Below are positions 9,329 through 17,802 of a DNA stretch of 64,000 bases, in pieces. The translations under genes were made by a program, and so were the position numbers. This DNA is from Motilibacter aurantiacus (GTDB taxonomy: Bacteria; Actinomycetota; Actinomycetes; Motilibacterales; Motilibacteraceae), in NCBI RefSeq assembly GCF_011250645.1, contig NZ_JAANNO010000004.1, positions 1-64,000 of the forward strand, given 5' to 3'. A model generated the notes under the pieces. That model was not told the origin of the DNA and did no database searches. It saw only the letters and a list, made by a program, of their open reading frames with translations. Numbering within the stretch: position 1 is the first letter of the stretch; each line of letters starts with the position of its first letter.

Positions 9329-9575
9329 GACGGCGCTCCTTCAACTCGATGAGCTAGGACGGCCCGAGCGTCACATCTGGCATGGGCGCTCCGACAGCGT
9401 CCGGAGGGGTCCACGACTGTCTGGGAGCGTCCGCAAGACAGCGGGACAGCGCCCCGGAGCACGCCCCAGCACGAAACCGGGGCGGAGCGTCCCTCACCGT
9501 GGCGCTCGTACGTGCAACCTCAGCTATGCACACGGTCGCCGATGAGTCGGCTGGTCGACGATCGTCAACGCGGGC

Positions 9576-10136
9576 ATGAGCCGCATCACCGTCCAGTGCC
9601 ACGTCACCCTCGACGGCCTCATCGAGTCACCGCCGGAGGCGCTGCTGCCCTACATGAGCGACGAGGGCCGGCAGGCCACCTTGGAGCTCGCCCTCGCCGT
9701 CGACGCGCTGCTGCTGGGGCGGGTGACCTGGGAGCGGTTGGCGCCCGTGTGGCGCGAGCAGTCCGGCCCGTTCGCCGAGCGGCTCAACGCGATGCCGAAG
9801 TACGTGGTGACGTCGACCCTGACCGCGTTCGACGCCTGGCCGCACTCGCGAGGCGTCCGCTACGCCGACGTCGCGGCCCTGCGCGAGCAGCACGACCTGC
9901 TCGTCTACGGGTGCGGGGCGCTGGCCCGCGACCTGCTGCGCGACGAACTGCTCGACGAGATGCACCTCAACATGACGCCCGTGGTCGCCGGTCGCGGCAG
10001 ACGCCTCTTCGACGAGCCCTCGGACCTGCTGGCCCTCGACCTGGTCAGCACGCACCCCTACCCGACCGGCGCACTCCGCCTGGTCCTGCGGCCGTCGCCG
10101 GGCCCAGAGGCCCACGGCAGCGCCGGGGGCAGTTGA
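9576..10136 (+). CDS. Dihydrofolate-reductase/RibD C-terminal family protein
   Basis: 186 residues with the RibD_C fold. It begins with the strand ITVQCHVTLDGLIESP, has the LLLGRVTWE loop that binds the NADPH phosphate region, the KYVVTSTL strand, the GCGALARDLL helix start and the DEMHLNMTPVVAGRGRRLF segment, all typical of this family. These proteins are NADPH-dependent reductases related to riboflavin-pathway RibD, but most stand-alone members have no known substrate. It is cytoplasmic. The start ATG has no strong ribosome site. The neighbours are not riboflavin genes. Confidence 0.85.
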   Translation: MSRITVQCHVTLDGLIESPPEALLPYMSDEGRQATLELALAVDALLLGRVTWERLAPVWREQSGPFAERLNAMPKYVVTSTLTAFDAWPHSRGVRYADVAALREQHDLLVYGCGALARDLLRDELLDEMHLNMTPVVAGRGRRLFDEPSDLLALDLVSTHPYPTGALRLVLRPSPGPEAHGSAGGS

Positions 10137-10205
10137 CGGAGGCGCGGCGGGCTCCGCGGCGATGCCGCCGACGGGCCCTGCCCCGGTAGCAGCGGGCATG
10201 ATCGC

Positions 10206-10739
10206 GTGCCACCTCGTGCCCGCGCCATCGACCTCGGTCACGACAGCTGCGGGACATCACACGCTTCTCGGCGCACCGTGCACGCACTGCCCTCGCGATC
10301 TACGAGGACCAGCACCCCGACGACAGCAGAGCGCGCGAAGCCATCGAGGCGGCTGAGGCCTTCGCCCGATGGCGGCCGACGCGGCGCAGCCCAGCGGTCG
10401 ATCGCGTGGGCGGCGCACCGCGCAGCCCGTGAAGCCGAGACACCGGCGGCGCGGGATGCGGCGAAGGCTGCCGCGCACGCAGCCGCAAGCGCCTACCTGC
10501 ATCCTCTCGCCGACGCACATCAGGTCAGGCACGTACTCGGGGCAGCAGCCCTCGCAGCTCACGCACTCGAACTGCTCGCCGACGGGGACTGCGCCATCGG
10601 GCAGCGGGAGATCGCGCAGGCAGGAGCGTGTGCACCGCCCGGACTCCGCGCCGTGCTGACCAGGCTGCCACCGGCCCCGTCGGGCGGCGGCAGGGCGGGC
10701 GAGCTGATGCGCGCCCTGGACCGGTCCCTGCGCGACTGA
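10206..10739 (+). pseudogene. Frameshifted alanine-rich helical protein (putative immunity-protein family)
   Basis: The coding signal runs through two frames. The GTG at 10206 starts one frame. From about 10244 the family-like N-terminal part (QLRDITRFSAHRARTALAIY, then EDQHPDDSRAREAIEAAEAFA) lies in a second frame that stops at about 10434. From about 10370 the first frame resumes (QRSIAWAAHRAAREAETPAA, then AYLHPLADAHQVRHVLGAAA and GGGRAGELMRALDRSL) up to the stop at 10739. I recall full-length relatives annotated as putative immunity protein or, misleadingly, exonuclease SbcC. Two compensating indels restore the starting frame, so this is either a decayed gene or two base-call errors. It is tail-to-tail with a second broken member. 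Confidence 0.6.
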
Positions 10740-10843
10740 CAGGCGCTTCAGCTCCAGCGCCGGGTCCCGGATCGAGCGCGACGGGATGAGCACCCCCGCG
10801 CGACAAGCTCGGGTGCGCCAACCGCCCGTCCCAGCGCAGCCGG

Positions 10844-11323
10844 TCAGTCCGAGAAGGCCTGCCAGCAGATGTCGTTGCGGCGGGCCTGGTCGTCCAGGAC
10901 CAGCAGCCGGACCGGCTCGGGAAGCCGAGCGCGCTGCCATCCGGCGCTCACGTCGGGCTGCATCCGCGTCCGGGGCTCGTGTGCTGCGTACGGCCTTGAT
11001 CGCGTAGGCGGCAGCACCGAGGTCGTGCTCGGCGACGTGCCCGACACACGCCGCCTGTCCGGCGGCGTAGGCGGCGAAACGGGCGGCTCCCCGGAGGGGC
11101 CTGGCAGCACCCATGGCGTGTCCAGCGGCGGCGCGCGCCTGCATCATCGGCAGCTCGCCCCGAGCCCGTGCGCGGGCGGCTGCGATCGCATCGCGCGGTC
11201 GGGCATCGTCCGGCCGCTCGCGTTCGCGTGCTCGAGGACGTGCTCGGCGCAGTCGGCCGCCCACAGCGCCAGCGACGGATGGTCGTGATCGGACAGGGTG
11301 TCGCCGCGACGCACGGTGACCAT
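10844..11323 (-). pseudogene. Frameshifted Imm-5-like putative immunity protein
   Basis: The start (ATG 11323, or GTG 11335) reads MVTVRRGDTLSDHD and then LALWAADCAEHVLEHA, a family-like N-terminus. A 1-base deletion near 11225 moves the signal to another frame (RERERPDDARPRDAIAAA, then AAYAAGQAACVGHVAEHDLG and AAYAIKAV). Near 11000 it returns to the first frame for the C-terminus (WQRARLPEPVRLLVLDDQAR, then RNDICWQAFSD), ending at 10844. The unshifted frame has a stop at 11144-11146. The pieces in order match the expected layout of an Imm-5-like protein of about 160 residues. As in its neighbour, two indels cancel. It is probably non-functional unless the assembly is wrong. Confidence 0.6.
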
Positions 11324-11335
11324 ACGGGGGGTCAC

Positions 11336-11656
11336 GGAGGCCGGGCGGGATCACAGCGGCCGCGTTCTCGGAGGCCCGGAGGCGACGGGACGGCTCACCC
11401 GGTGAGGCTGCCAGAGCGACACCATCGGCGTCGAGGCGACGGCCTGCCGCTCGTGCCCGATGGCAGCGCTGCCGCGGTCGCATGGCCTGCCGGAGGTGCA
11501 CAACGGCGCAGCGCCTTTGGCTGAGACGCCTGAGGCCACGTCCCGCGCGGGGCCATTTGTTCAGTTGCCGTTCAGCCGCGACGGGGTCGATCTCCGCACG
11601 TCTCGAACGGCAGGCTACGGCTCGTAATCGAGTCATCACCACATCAGGAGAACGAG
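11336..11656. other. Intergenic region with candidate PHO-box-like repeat
   Basis: No coding frame is convincing in these 320 bases. The right-hand part contains two GTTCAG hexamers spaced 11 bp apart (11559 and 11570), followed by the leader of the small secreted protein gene with AGGAG at 11646-11650. Confidence 0.5.
11559..11580 (+). promoter_or_regulatory. Candidate PhoP-type direct repeat
   Basis: GTTCAGTTGCC is followed directly by GTTCAGCCGCG. The 11-bp direct-repeat spacing and the GTTCA core resemble actinobacterial PHO boxes (consensus units of the GTTCACC type). It lies about 75-100 nt upstream of the secreted protein start at 11657. Only two units are seen and neither is perfect. 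Confidence 0.35.
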
Positions 11657-12061
11657 ATGAAGAAGCTCCTCTCTGTCGCCGCGTCCGCAACGCTGGGCGC
11701 CAGCGCCCTCGTCCTGTCCACCCCCGGCACGGCGGTGGCGGGCAACTGCACGCCCATCGACGGCGGCGGCTACCTGCACTACTTCTGCGGCAAGGTGTTC
11801 AACCGCGCCACGAAGAGCGTCGCGGTCGCCAAGGGCAGCCCGTCCACCTTCTACAAGTACGTCGCCCCCGGCGGCTACGCCGGCTCGGACGGCTACGGGA
11901 CCCCCGGGGTCGACATCGACGGGTTCCGCATCCCCTTCGGCTGCAGCATGACGTGGACCTACGTCGGCTCCGCCCCGTCCCGCTACTCGACCGACGGCGT
12001 CGGCGCCTGGTACAAGATCAACGACCTCACCCAGGTGACGATCAAGACGGTCACCTGCTGA
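11657..12061 (+). CDS. Small secreted cysteine-containing protein
   Basis: 134 residues. A classical Sec signal peptide (MKKLLSVAASATLGASALVL, cleaved near TAVAG) leaves a mature protein of about 105 residues with four cysteines (GNC, YFC, FGC and the C-terminal TVTC), enough for two disulfides. The mature part is rich in Gly, Tyr, Ser and Thr and looks like a small beta-sandwich. The start has a good AGGAG site at 11646-11650. No family recognised; compact beta-rich secreted proteins of this size in actinobacteria are often of unknown function. A terminator hairpin follows, so it is probably monocistronic. Confidence 0.8.
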   Translation: MKKLLSVAASATLGASALVLSTPGTAVAGNCTPIDGGGYLHYFCGKVFNRATKSVAVAKGSPSTFYKYVAPGGYAGSDGYGTPGVDIDGFRIPFGCSMTWTYVGSAPSRYSTDGVGAWYKINDLTQVTIKTVTC

Positions 12062-12080
12062 TCTCGCCCACTCGTGGAGC

Positions 12081-12109
12081 GCCCGGCCGGCGGCAGAGGC
12101 CGGCCGGGC
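12081..12109. terminator. Hairpin terminator
   Basis: A perfect 10-bp stem (GCCCGGCCGG, 12081-12090, with 12100-12109) and a 9-nt loop lie 20 nt after the secreted-protein stop codon. Confidence 0.65.
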
Positions 12110-12309
12110 GGCAAGCAGCGTGCTCGCAGACAGCAGCACCTGCCTGCAGGTCCTCGTCGTCGGTCGAGCGCTGGGGACCTCGACCTGACCCCGGCGAACG
12201 CCCGGCGCAGGACCGGCGGCACGACCGGGCCCAGGCGGGGTCCGGCCGGCGCCGACGGCAAGGACCCGCGCTGGCACCCGCTGGGCAGGTCGTCCCGTCG
12301 CCCGCCGCT

Positions 12310-12315
12310 TAGGGT
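12310..12315 (+). promoter_or_regulatory. Leaderless -10 box for xthA
   Basis: TAGGGT lies 7 nt before the ATG at 12323, and there is no Shine-Dalgarno sequence. This spacing predicts transcription starting at or next to the start codon. Confidence 0.5.
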
Positions 12316-12322
12316 TCGGCTC

Positions 12323-13153
12323 ATGACGCAGGAGCCGCCGGACGACGCCTTCCGGGTCGTGACGTGGAACGTGAACTCGGTGACGGCGCGCGTTCCGCGC
12401 ATGCTCGACTGGCTGGCCGCGACGCGCCCGCACGTCGTGTGCCTGCAGGAGACCAAGTGCACCGACGACGCGTTCCCGGTCGCGCAGGTGGCCGAGCTCG
12501 GCTACGAGACGGCGTCGCACGGCAACGGCCGGTGGAACGGTGTGGCGGTGCTCTCGCGCGTCGGGCTCGCCGAGGTCGTCCGCGGCCTGCCCGACGCCCC
12601 GGGCTACCCGGGTCCGAGGGATGTCGAGTCGCGGGCGGTGGCGGCGACCTGCGGCCCGGTGCGCGTGTGGTCGGTCTACGTGCCCAACGGCCGGGAGCCC
12701 GGGCACGAGCACTACGCCTACAAGCTGCGCTGGCTCGAGGCGCTGCGCGGGGCCGTGACGGCGGACGCGGCCGGCAGCCGCCCCTTCGCGGTGCTCGGGG
12801 ACTTCAACGTCGCGCCGACCGACGCCGACGTCTGGGACGCGAAGGCGTTCGCCTCGTCCACCCATGTGACGCCGGCGGAGCGGGCCGCCCTGGCCGGGCT
12901 GCGCGAGACGGGCCTGTCCGACGTGGTGCCGCGCGCACTGAAGTACGACATCCCGTTCACCTACTGGGACTACCGCGCCGGCATGTTCCACAAGAACCTC
13001 GGGATGCGCATCGACCTCGTGTACGCCAACCCCGCGTTCGCGGGCGCCGTGGCCGATGCCTACATCGACCGCGAGGCACGGAAGGGCAAGGGCGCCTCGG
13101 ACCACGCCCCGGTCGTCGTCGACCTGCGGCTGCCTCCTACGGTGGCGCCATGA
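12323..13153 (+). CDS. xthA: Exodeoxyribonuclease III (AP endonuclease)
   Basis: 276 residues of the exonuclease/endonuclease/phosphatase fold. It acts in base-excision repair, cutting at abasic sites and trimming 3' ends with a Mg ion. Visible motifs are VVTWNVNSV (Asn), CLQETKCTD (metal Glu), SVYVPNGRE (Tyr), LGDFNVAPTDADVWD (Asp/Asn pair), RIDLVYA and the terminal SDHAPVVVDL (catalytic Asp-His). The ATG at 12323 is preferred over longer frames because homology begins at residue 10 and a TAGGGT -10 lies just upstream. The stop overlaps the start of the next gene by 4 bp. Confidence 0.95.
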   Translation: MTQEPPDDAFRVVTWNVNSVTARVPRMLDWLAATRPHVVCLQETKCTDDAFPVAQVAELGYETASHGNGRWNGVAVLSRVGLAEVVRGLPDAPGYPGPRDVESRAVAATCGPVRVWSVYVPNGREPGHEHYAYKLRWLEALRGAVTADAAGSRPFAVLGDFNVAPTDADVWDAKAFASSTHVTPAERAALAGLRETGLSDVVPRALKYDIPFTYWDYRAGMFHKNLGMRIDLVYANPAFAGAVADAYIDREARKGKGASDHAPVVVDLRLPPTVAP

Positions 13154-13458
13154 GCGCGATCCCCACCTCCGTGATCTCCGCCGGCTCGCTCCTGGGCGGC
13201 TACCTGACCGGGCGCGCCACCGGCGTACGCCCGGCCGGCGGGGTCGTGCTGCTGGCGGGAGCTGTCGCGTGCGGGCGCCGCTGGCGGCGCACCGTCGGCC
13301 CGGCCCGGACGGCGGCGCTGCTCGCGACGTACGTCGGGGCGTTCGGGGCCTCCCACCCGCTCGCGAAGCGGATCGGCGCCTGGCCCAGCGTTGCCGTCGC
13401 CACCGGAGCGGTGGGGGCCGCGGCGTACGTCCTCGCCGACCGGTCAGCGCGCGGCTGA
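13150..13458 (+). CDS. Small two- to three-TM membrane protein
   Basis: 102 residues starting at an ATG that overlaps the xthA stop (ATGA), which implies translational coupling. Hydrophobic segments around AGGVVLLAGAVACG, AALLATYVGAFGASHPLA and WPSVAVATGAVGAAAYVLA suggest two or three membrane spans with an Arg-rich loop (GRRWRRTVG). The composition resembles small actinobacterial membrane proteins of unknown function often found behind xthA. The last 15 bases overlap the end of the convergent fprA gene. No function can be assigned. Confidence 0.75.
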   Translation: MSAIPTSVISAGSLLGGYLTGRATGVRPAGGVVLLAGAVACGRRWRRTVGPARTAALLATYVGAFGASHPLAKRIGAWPSVAVATGAVGAAAYVLADRSARG

Positions 13459-14790
13459 CGCGTCCGCGACGGCAGCCCGCAGCAGCGCCTCCCGCTCGCT
13501 GATCTTCACCCGACGCCGCCCGGAGGCGACCCCGAGAGCGAGCTCGGCCTGGTCGATGGCGCGCCAGCCGTTCCAGCCGACCACCTGGACGCCGCGCGCG
13601 GCCAGCAGGCGGTCGACGTCGGCAGGCTCGCGGTGCGGTGCCCGGGGCAGCCGCTCGAGGTCCTCGAGCAGGGCACGGACCGTCTCGTGCGCGTCGTGCT
13701 TGTTCGTGCCGATGACCCCGGTCGGGCCGCGCTTGATCCAGCCGGCGACGTACTCGCCCGGCACCGGCTCCCCGTCCCGGAGCACCCGCCCGCCGGCGTT
13801 CGGGATCACGCCGTCGCGCTCGTCGAACGGCAGGCCCGGGATCGCGAGCCCGCGGTACCCGACCGAGCAGAGCACCAGCTGCGCGTCCAGGACGGACAGC
13901 TGGCCGGTGCCGGCGGCGCCACCGCTGCCGTCCAGCACGGTCCGCTCGACCTGGACCCCACTGACCCGCCCCTCGCCGAGGACGGCGTCCGGCCGTTGCA
14001 GGAAGCGCAGGTGCACCCTGCGCGGACGGCCCGCCGCAGGCCGCTCCGCCCAGCCCCGCAGCACCTCCAAGTTGCGGCGCAGCGTCGCGTCGGCCGCCAC
14101 TGCGGCCTCGCTCGCCTCGTCGAGCTCGAGGTCGGCGGGGTCGACGACGACGTCAGCGCCGGCGATGTCCCCGAGCTCGCGCAGCTCCTTGGTGCTGAAG
14201 CGTGCCTGCGCCGGGCCGCGACGGCCGACGATCGACACCTCCTCGACCTTGCTGTCGGCGAGGACGCGGAGCACGTGCTCGGGCATGTCGGTCTGGCGCA
14301 GCGCGTCGATGTCCTTGGCCAGCAGCCGGGCGACGTCGAGGGCGACGTTGCCGAGGCCCACCACGACGACGCTGCGCGCCTCCAGCGTGAAGCGGTCGAC
14401 CTGCGCGTCGGGGTGGCCGCAGTACCACGCGACGAAGTCGGTGGCGGAGAAGCTGCCGGGCAGGTCCTCTCCCGGCACGCCCAGCCGACGCCCCAACGCC
14501 GAGCCGCACGCGACCAGGACCGCGTCGTAGTGCTCGTGCAGGTCGGCGACGGTGATGTCCCGGCCGACCTCGACGTTGCCCAGGAACCGGACGTTCGGCT
14601 GCTCGAAGACCCGGTGCAGCGTGGCGGTGATGGAGCGGATCTTCTCGTGGTCCGGGGCGACGCCGTAGCGGACCAGCCCGAACGGGCAGGGCAGCCGGTC
14701 GAAGACGTCCACGGCCTCGTGGTGCTCGGCCAGCGCGCCGGCGGCATAGACACCCGCCGGCCCGGAGCCGACAACGGCTACGCGCAACAT
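13444..14790 (-). CDS. fprA: Ferredoxin/adrenodoxin-NADP+ reductase, FprA type
   Basis: 448 residues, the usual length. It moves electrons between NADPH and ferredoxins, for example to supply cytochromes P450. The FAD motif VVGSGPAGVYAAGAL lies at the N-terminus, the CPFGLVRYGVAPDH signature follows, the NADP motif VVGLGNVALDVAR is at about residues 143-155, and GWIKRGPTGVIGTNK sits near the C-terminus; all are diagnostic of the adrenodoxin-reductase/FprA group. It is cytoplasmic. The 3' end overlaps the convergent small membrane-protein gene by 15 bp, so no terminator separates them. Confidence 0.95.
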   Translation of the reverse strand: MLRVAVVGSGPAGVYAAGALAEHHEAVDVFDRLPCPFGLVRYGVAPDHEKIRSITATLHRVFEQPNVRFLGNVEVGRDITVADLHEHYDAVLVACGSALGRRLGVPGEDLPGSFSATDFVAWYCGHPDAQVDRFTLEARSVVVVGLGNVALDVARLLAKDIDALRQTDMPEHVLRVLADSKVEEVSIVGRRGPAQARFSTKELRELGDIAGADVVVDPADLELDEASEAAVAADATLRRNLEVLRGWAERPAAGRPRRVHLRFLQRPDAVLGEGRVSGVQVERTVLDGSGGAAGTGQLSVLDAQLVLCSVGYRGLAIPGLPFDERDGVIPNAGGRVLRDGEPVPGEYVAGWIKRGPTGVIGTNKHDAHETVRALLEDLERLPRAPHREPADVDRLLAARGVQVVGWNGWRAIDQAELALGVASGRRRVKISEREALLRAAVADASAAR

Positions 14791-14883
14791 CGGCCCACTC
14801 TGTCACCTCGCCGCGTCGGGCGCTACGGTCGGCGCGGGCGCGGCGCACGACCGGAAGCGGCCGCTTGCAGGAGGGGGCCGCGA

Positions 14884-16236
14884 GTGACGGGCAGCGTGGG
14901 CGCGGTGGCGGGGCAGCTGCGGGACGCGCAGCCCGACCCCGGCGAGCGGCAGGCGTTCGTGGTCGACGTGCTGCACGACGCGCTCGGCGCGCTCGTCACG
15001 GCCGACCCGCCGGCGCTGCGCAAGAAGTTCCGCAAGATGGCCGCCGAGCCCTTCGCGTTCTACCGCGGCAGCGCCTGGCTCTTCTACGCCGACCTCGCGC
15101 CACTGGCCGACCCCTACGCCGACGAGCGCACCGGGCGCGTGTGGATCCAGGGGGACCTGCACGCGCAGAACTACGGCACCTACATGAACGACCGCGGGCG
15201 GCTCGTCTTCGACGTCAACGACTTCGACGAGTCCTACGTCGGGGCCTTCACCTGGGACGTCTCGCGGATGGCCGCCTCGCTCTACCTGCTCGGGGTGCAG
15301 AAGGCGCTGCACGACGACGACATCGACGAGATGGTCACGACGTACGCCCGGTCCTACGCCGAGCAGGTGTGCCGGTTCGCGACGGAGGAGAACGACCAGG
15401 ACTTCGCCCTCCGGCTGGACACCACGACCGGTGCGCTGCACGCCGTCCTGCAGGCCGGGCGGCAGGGCAGCCGGGTCCAGCTGCTGGAGCGCAACACCGC
15501 CATCGAGGGCTTCGAGCGGGTGTTCGTCGACGGCCCCGGCGTGCGCCGGCTGGACAGCACGGAGCGGGAGGCGATCGAGGAGGCGTTCCGGGCGTACCTG
15601 CAGACGATCCCGGAGGAGAAGCGGCGGCCGGTCAACAGCTACCGGGTCAAGGACGTCGTCGGCCGGTCCGGTTTCGGCATCGGCTCCGCCGGGCTGCCGG
15701 CGTACAACATCCTGCTCGAGGGCGCGACCGAGGCGCTCGAGAACGACGTCATCCTCTCGATGAAGCAGGCGAACGTCGCCGCGCCGAGCCGTGTGGTCAC
15801 CGACCCGTCGATCGCGGGGTACTTCCTGCACCACGGCCACCGGACCGTGCTCTCCCAGCGCGCGCTCCAGGCGCACGCGGACCCCTGGCTGGGCTACACC
15901 CAGGTCGACGGCACGGGATACGTCGTGGCCGAGCTCTCGCCGTACGAGGCCGACCTCGACTGGGACGACCTGGCCGACGACGACCTGCTGCCGGTTCTCG
16001 CGGCCCTCGGGCAGGCCACCGCCAAGGCGCACTGCGTGGCCGACGAGACCGCCGACACGACCCTCGTCCCCTTCTCCACCGAGGAGGCGATCGCGGCAGC
16101 CATCGACGGACAGGGCGGGGTCGAGGAGTTCGCCGGGCAGATCCGCGACGTGGGGCGGGTGTACGGCGAGATCGCGCGAGCGGACTACTCGCTCTTCGTC
16201 GACGCCTTCCGGAACGGCGTCATCCCCGGCCTCTGA
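14884..16236 (+). CDS. DUF2252 family protein (kinase-like fold)
   Basis: 450 residues. The GTG at 14884 is chosen for the strong AGGAGGGGG at 14869-14877; the frame is open far upstream but only as antisense of fprA. Family hallmarks are FRKMAAEPFAFYRGSA, WIQGDLHAQNYGTY, VFDVNDFDES and SYRVKDVVGRSGFGIGS. The GDLHxxN and DxNDFD motifs look like the catalytic and metal-binding loops of the protein-kinase/aminoglycoside-phosphotransferase fold. The function of DUF2252 is unknown. It is cytoplasmic, stands alone, and is divergent from fprA with 93 nt between the starts. Confidence 0.9.
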   Translation: MTGSVGAVAGQLRDAQPDPGERQAFVVDVLHDALGALVTADPPALRKKFRKMAAEPFAFYRGSAWLFYADLAPLADPYADERTGRVWIQGDLHAQNYGTYMNDRGRLVFDVNDFDESYVGAFTWDVSRMAASLYLLGVQKALHDDDIDEMVTTYARSYAEQVCRFATEENDQDFALRLDTTTGALHAVLQAGRQGSRVQLLERNTAIEGFERVFVDGPGVRRLDSTEREAIEEAFRAYLQTIPEEKRRPVNSYRVKDVVGRSGFGIGSAGLPAYNILLEGATEALENDVILSMKQANVAAPSRVVTDPSIAGYFLHHGHRTVLSQRALQAHADPWLGYTQVDGTGYVVAELSPYEADLDWDDLADDDLLPVLAALGQATAKAHCVADETADTTLVPFSTEEAIAAAIDGQGGVEEFAGQIRDVGRVYGEIARADYSLFVDAFRNGVIPGL

Positions 16237-16707
16237 CGGTTTCCACACCTGTCGGCCCCGGGCGCAACCAGGTTCCGACGCGTCCCGCGGACGACTCCAC
16301 GCTGTACGTCGACCTCTACATCCCCTCGACGTCGAGCTGGGTGCCCGTGGGCCCACCGTGCAGGTGTTCTTCTACGGCCCTACGGTGGACGCGCCGGTCG
16401 ACCGCTCCCTGGACGCCGGGCGCATCGCCACCACCGACGCCGCCGAGGCCAGGCAGCTGGTGGCGGCCGCGAGGAGCTGGCACGCGCAGGGCACCATGCG
16501 CCGGCCGCGAACGGGCTGGAGAACGTGCTCGACCACCTCTCCCACCGGATGACGGGACGCGGGGGCGAGGGCAGCCCTGCTGCGCGACACGCAGGCGCTG
16601 CTGACCTCCTCCGGCGGTGGCGGCACCGTCGCCGTCTGCTCGCTCTGACGCCTCCTGCACGAGTGACCGGCCCGCGGCGCTACCCGCGGGCCCGTCGTGC
16701 TTCGTCC
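16237..16707. other. Gene-free stretch with a possible degenerate gene (about 16297-16649)
   Basis: No intact frame is credible in these 471 bases. However, coding-like segments follow each other in different frames: LYVDLYIPSTSSWVPVG (from about 16303), then QVFFYGPTVDAPVDRSLDAG and ATTDAAEARQLVAAARSW (to about 16490), then GLENVLDHLSHRMTG (about 16513-16557), then ALLRDTQALLTSSGGGGTVA ending at a TGA near 16649. Read in order they would make a protein of about 115 residues with three frame changes. I do not recognise it. It may be a decayed gene, or a sign of base-call errors. Confidence 0.3.
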
Positions 16708-17691
16708 TCAGGCGTCGGGAGGCGCGGCGTAGCGCGCCGCGATCGCCGCCGCACGCCCGTGCAGGGCGGTGCGCAGCTCCACCGGTGACAGCGCCTCCGC
16801 CGCAGCGCCGAGCTGCCACAACGCCCAGGTCGCGTGCCGGATGTCCTGGAATGCCGCCTCCAGCCGCAGCCAACCGTCCGGGTCGGCCCGCTCCCCGCTG
16901 ACGGCCAGGGCCGTCCGGTCGAGCTCCTCGCGCCGCTCGGGCCGCAGGCGCAGCGACACCAGGACGCGCTCCCCGCTATTCCTGAACCGGGTACCCCGCG
17001 CGGCCCAGACCTGCTCCAGGTCCACCGGGCCCGGCCGCTCGGCCGGCTCGTCGAGCTCCTGCGCAGCGAGGACGCGGCAGACCCGGTAGGTCCGGTCCTC
17101 GCCTGCCCGTGTGGCCAGCAGGTAGCCCTGGCCGCGGACGACGACCAGCCCGACGGGGCTCACCGTCCGCCAGCCCGGCTCACGGCCGACCGGCGCGTAG
17201 CGGATGCGCACCAGACGGCCCGAGACCACCGCTTGCCGCAGCTGGGCCATCACCGCCTGCGGAACCTCCTCCGTCTCGCGCAGCCGCCGGGAGAGCAGGT
17301 CGGCCGCCGGGTCGATGAGCATCCGCTGCGCACCGTCCACCGCCCTGTCCCGGTGGCTCTCGGGCAGCGCATCGACGACCTTGAGCACGGCAGCCGCGAG
17401 CGCCGGCCCGAGCCCGAGGGCCTGCACCCCCGGCCGCGAGCCCGCGACGAGCAGGGCGACCGCCTCGTCGTGGGTGAGCCCGGTCAGCTCCGCCTGGAAG
17501 CCGGGCAGCAGCGCGAAGCCGCCGTGCCGGCCGCGCTCGGCGTAGACGGGGACGCCGGCCGCGGACAGCGCCTCGATGTCGCGCAGCACGGTGCGGGTCG
17601 ACACCTCGAGCTCGCGCGCGAGCGCGGCAGCGGACAGCCTCCCGCGCTGGCGCAGCAGGAGAACCAGAGCGACCAGCCGATCAGCCCGCAC
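16708..17691 (-). CDS. WYL-domain HTH transcriptional regulator (YafY/DeoR-like)
   Basis: 327 residues from the GTG at 17691 (MRADRLVALVLLLRQRGRLS), the usual start of this family; an in-frame GTG at 17721 would add ten residues. The N-terminal winged helix (AAALARELEVSTRTVLRDIE, then ALSAAGVPVYAERGRHGGFA) is followed by a WYL ligand-sensing domain (VSGRLVRIRYAP, then WRTVSPVGLVVVRGQGYLLA) and a C-terminal WCX-like extension. These regulators bind ligands or nucleic acids through the WYL fold. It is divergent from a RidA-family gene, the common arrangement for this type, and probably controls it and itself. Confidence 0.9.
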   Translation of the reverse strand: MRADRLVALVLLLRQRGRLSAAALARELEVSTRTVLRDIEALSAAGVPVYAERGRHGGFALLPGFQAELTGLTHDEAVALLVAGSRPGVQALGLGPALAAAVLKVVDALPESHRDRAVDGAQRMLIDPAADLLSRRLRETEEVPQAVMAQLRQAVVSGRLVRIRYAPVGREPGWRTVSPVGLVVVRGQGYLLATRAGEDRTYRVCRVLAAQELDEPAERPGPVDLEQVWAARGTRFRNSGERVLVSLRLRPERREELDRTALAVSGERADPDGWLRLEAAFQDIRHATWALWQLGAAAEALSPVELRTALHGRAAAIAARYAAPPDA

Positions 17692-17705
17692 GCCCGAGAT
17701 CCTGG

Positions 17706-17759
17706 CAGGAATACCTGACACGAGGTGACGTCATTGGCAGCGAGGCTGGTCGGTACCAG
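17706..17759. promoter_or_regulatory. Divergent control region with two dyads
   Basis: The gap between the WYL regulator and the RidA gene contains CAGGAATACCTG (17706-17717) and CTGGTCGGTACCAG (17746-17759). Both are inverted repeats with 4-5-bp arms and could be operator half-sites for the WYL protein. This is inference only. Confidence 0.3.
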
Positions 17760-17802
17760 GGGCTCGAGCCGATCGGCCCCGTACGCAGGAAGAGGGCTTC
17801 TC

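Noticed and set aside
11636-13105. 489-codon minus-strand frame
   Set aside because: It lies opposite the secreted protein and xthA. Its composition is that of an antisense shadow and it lacks family motifs.
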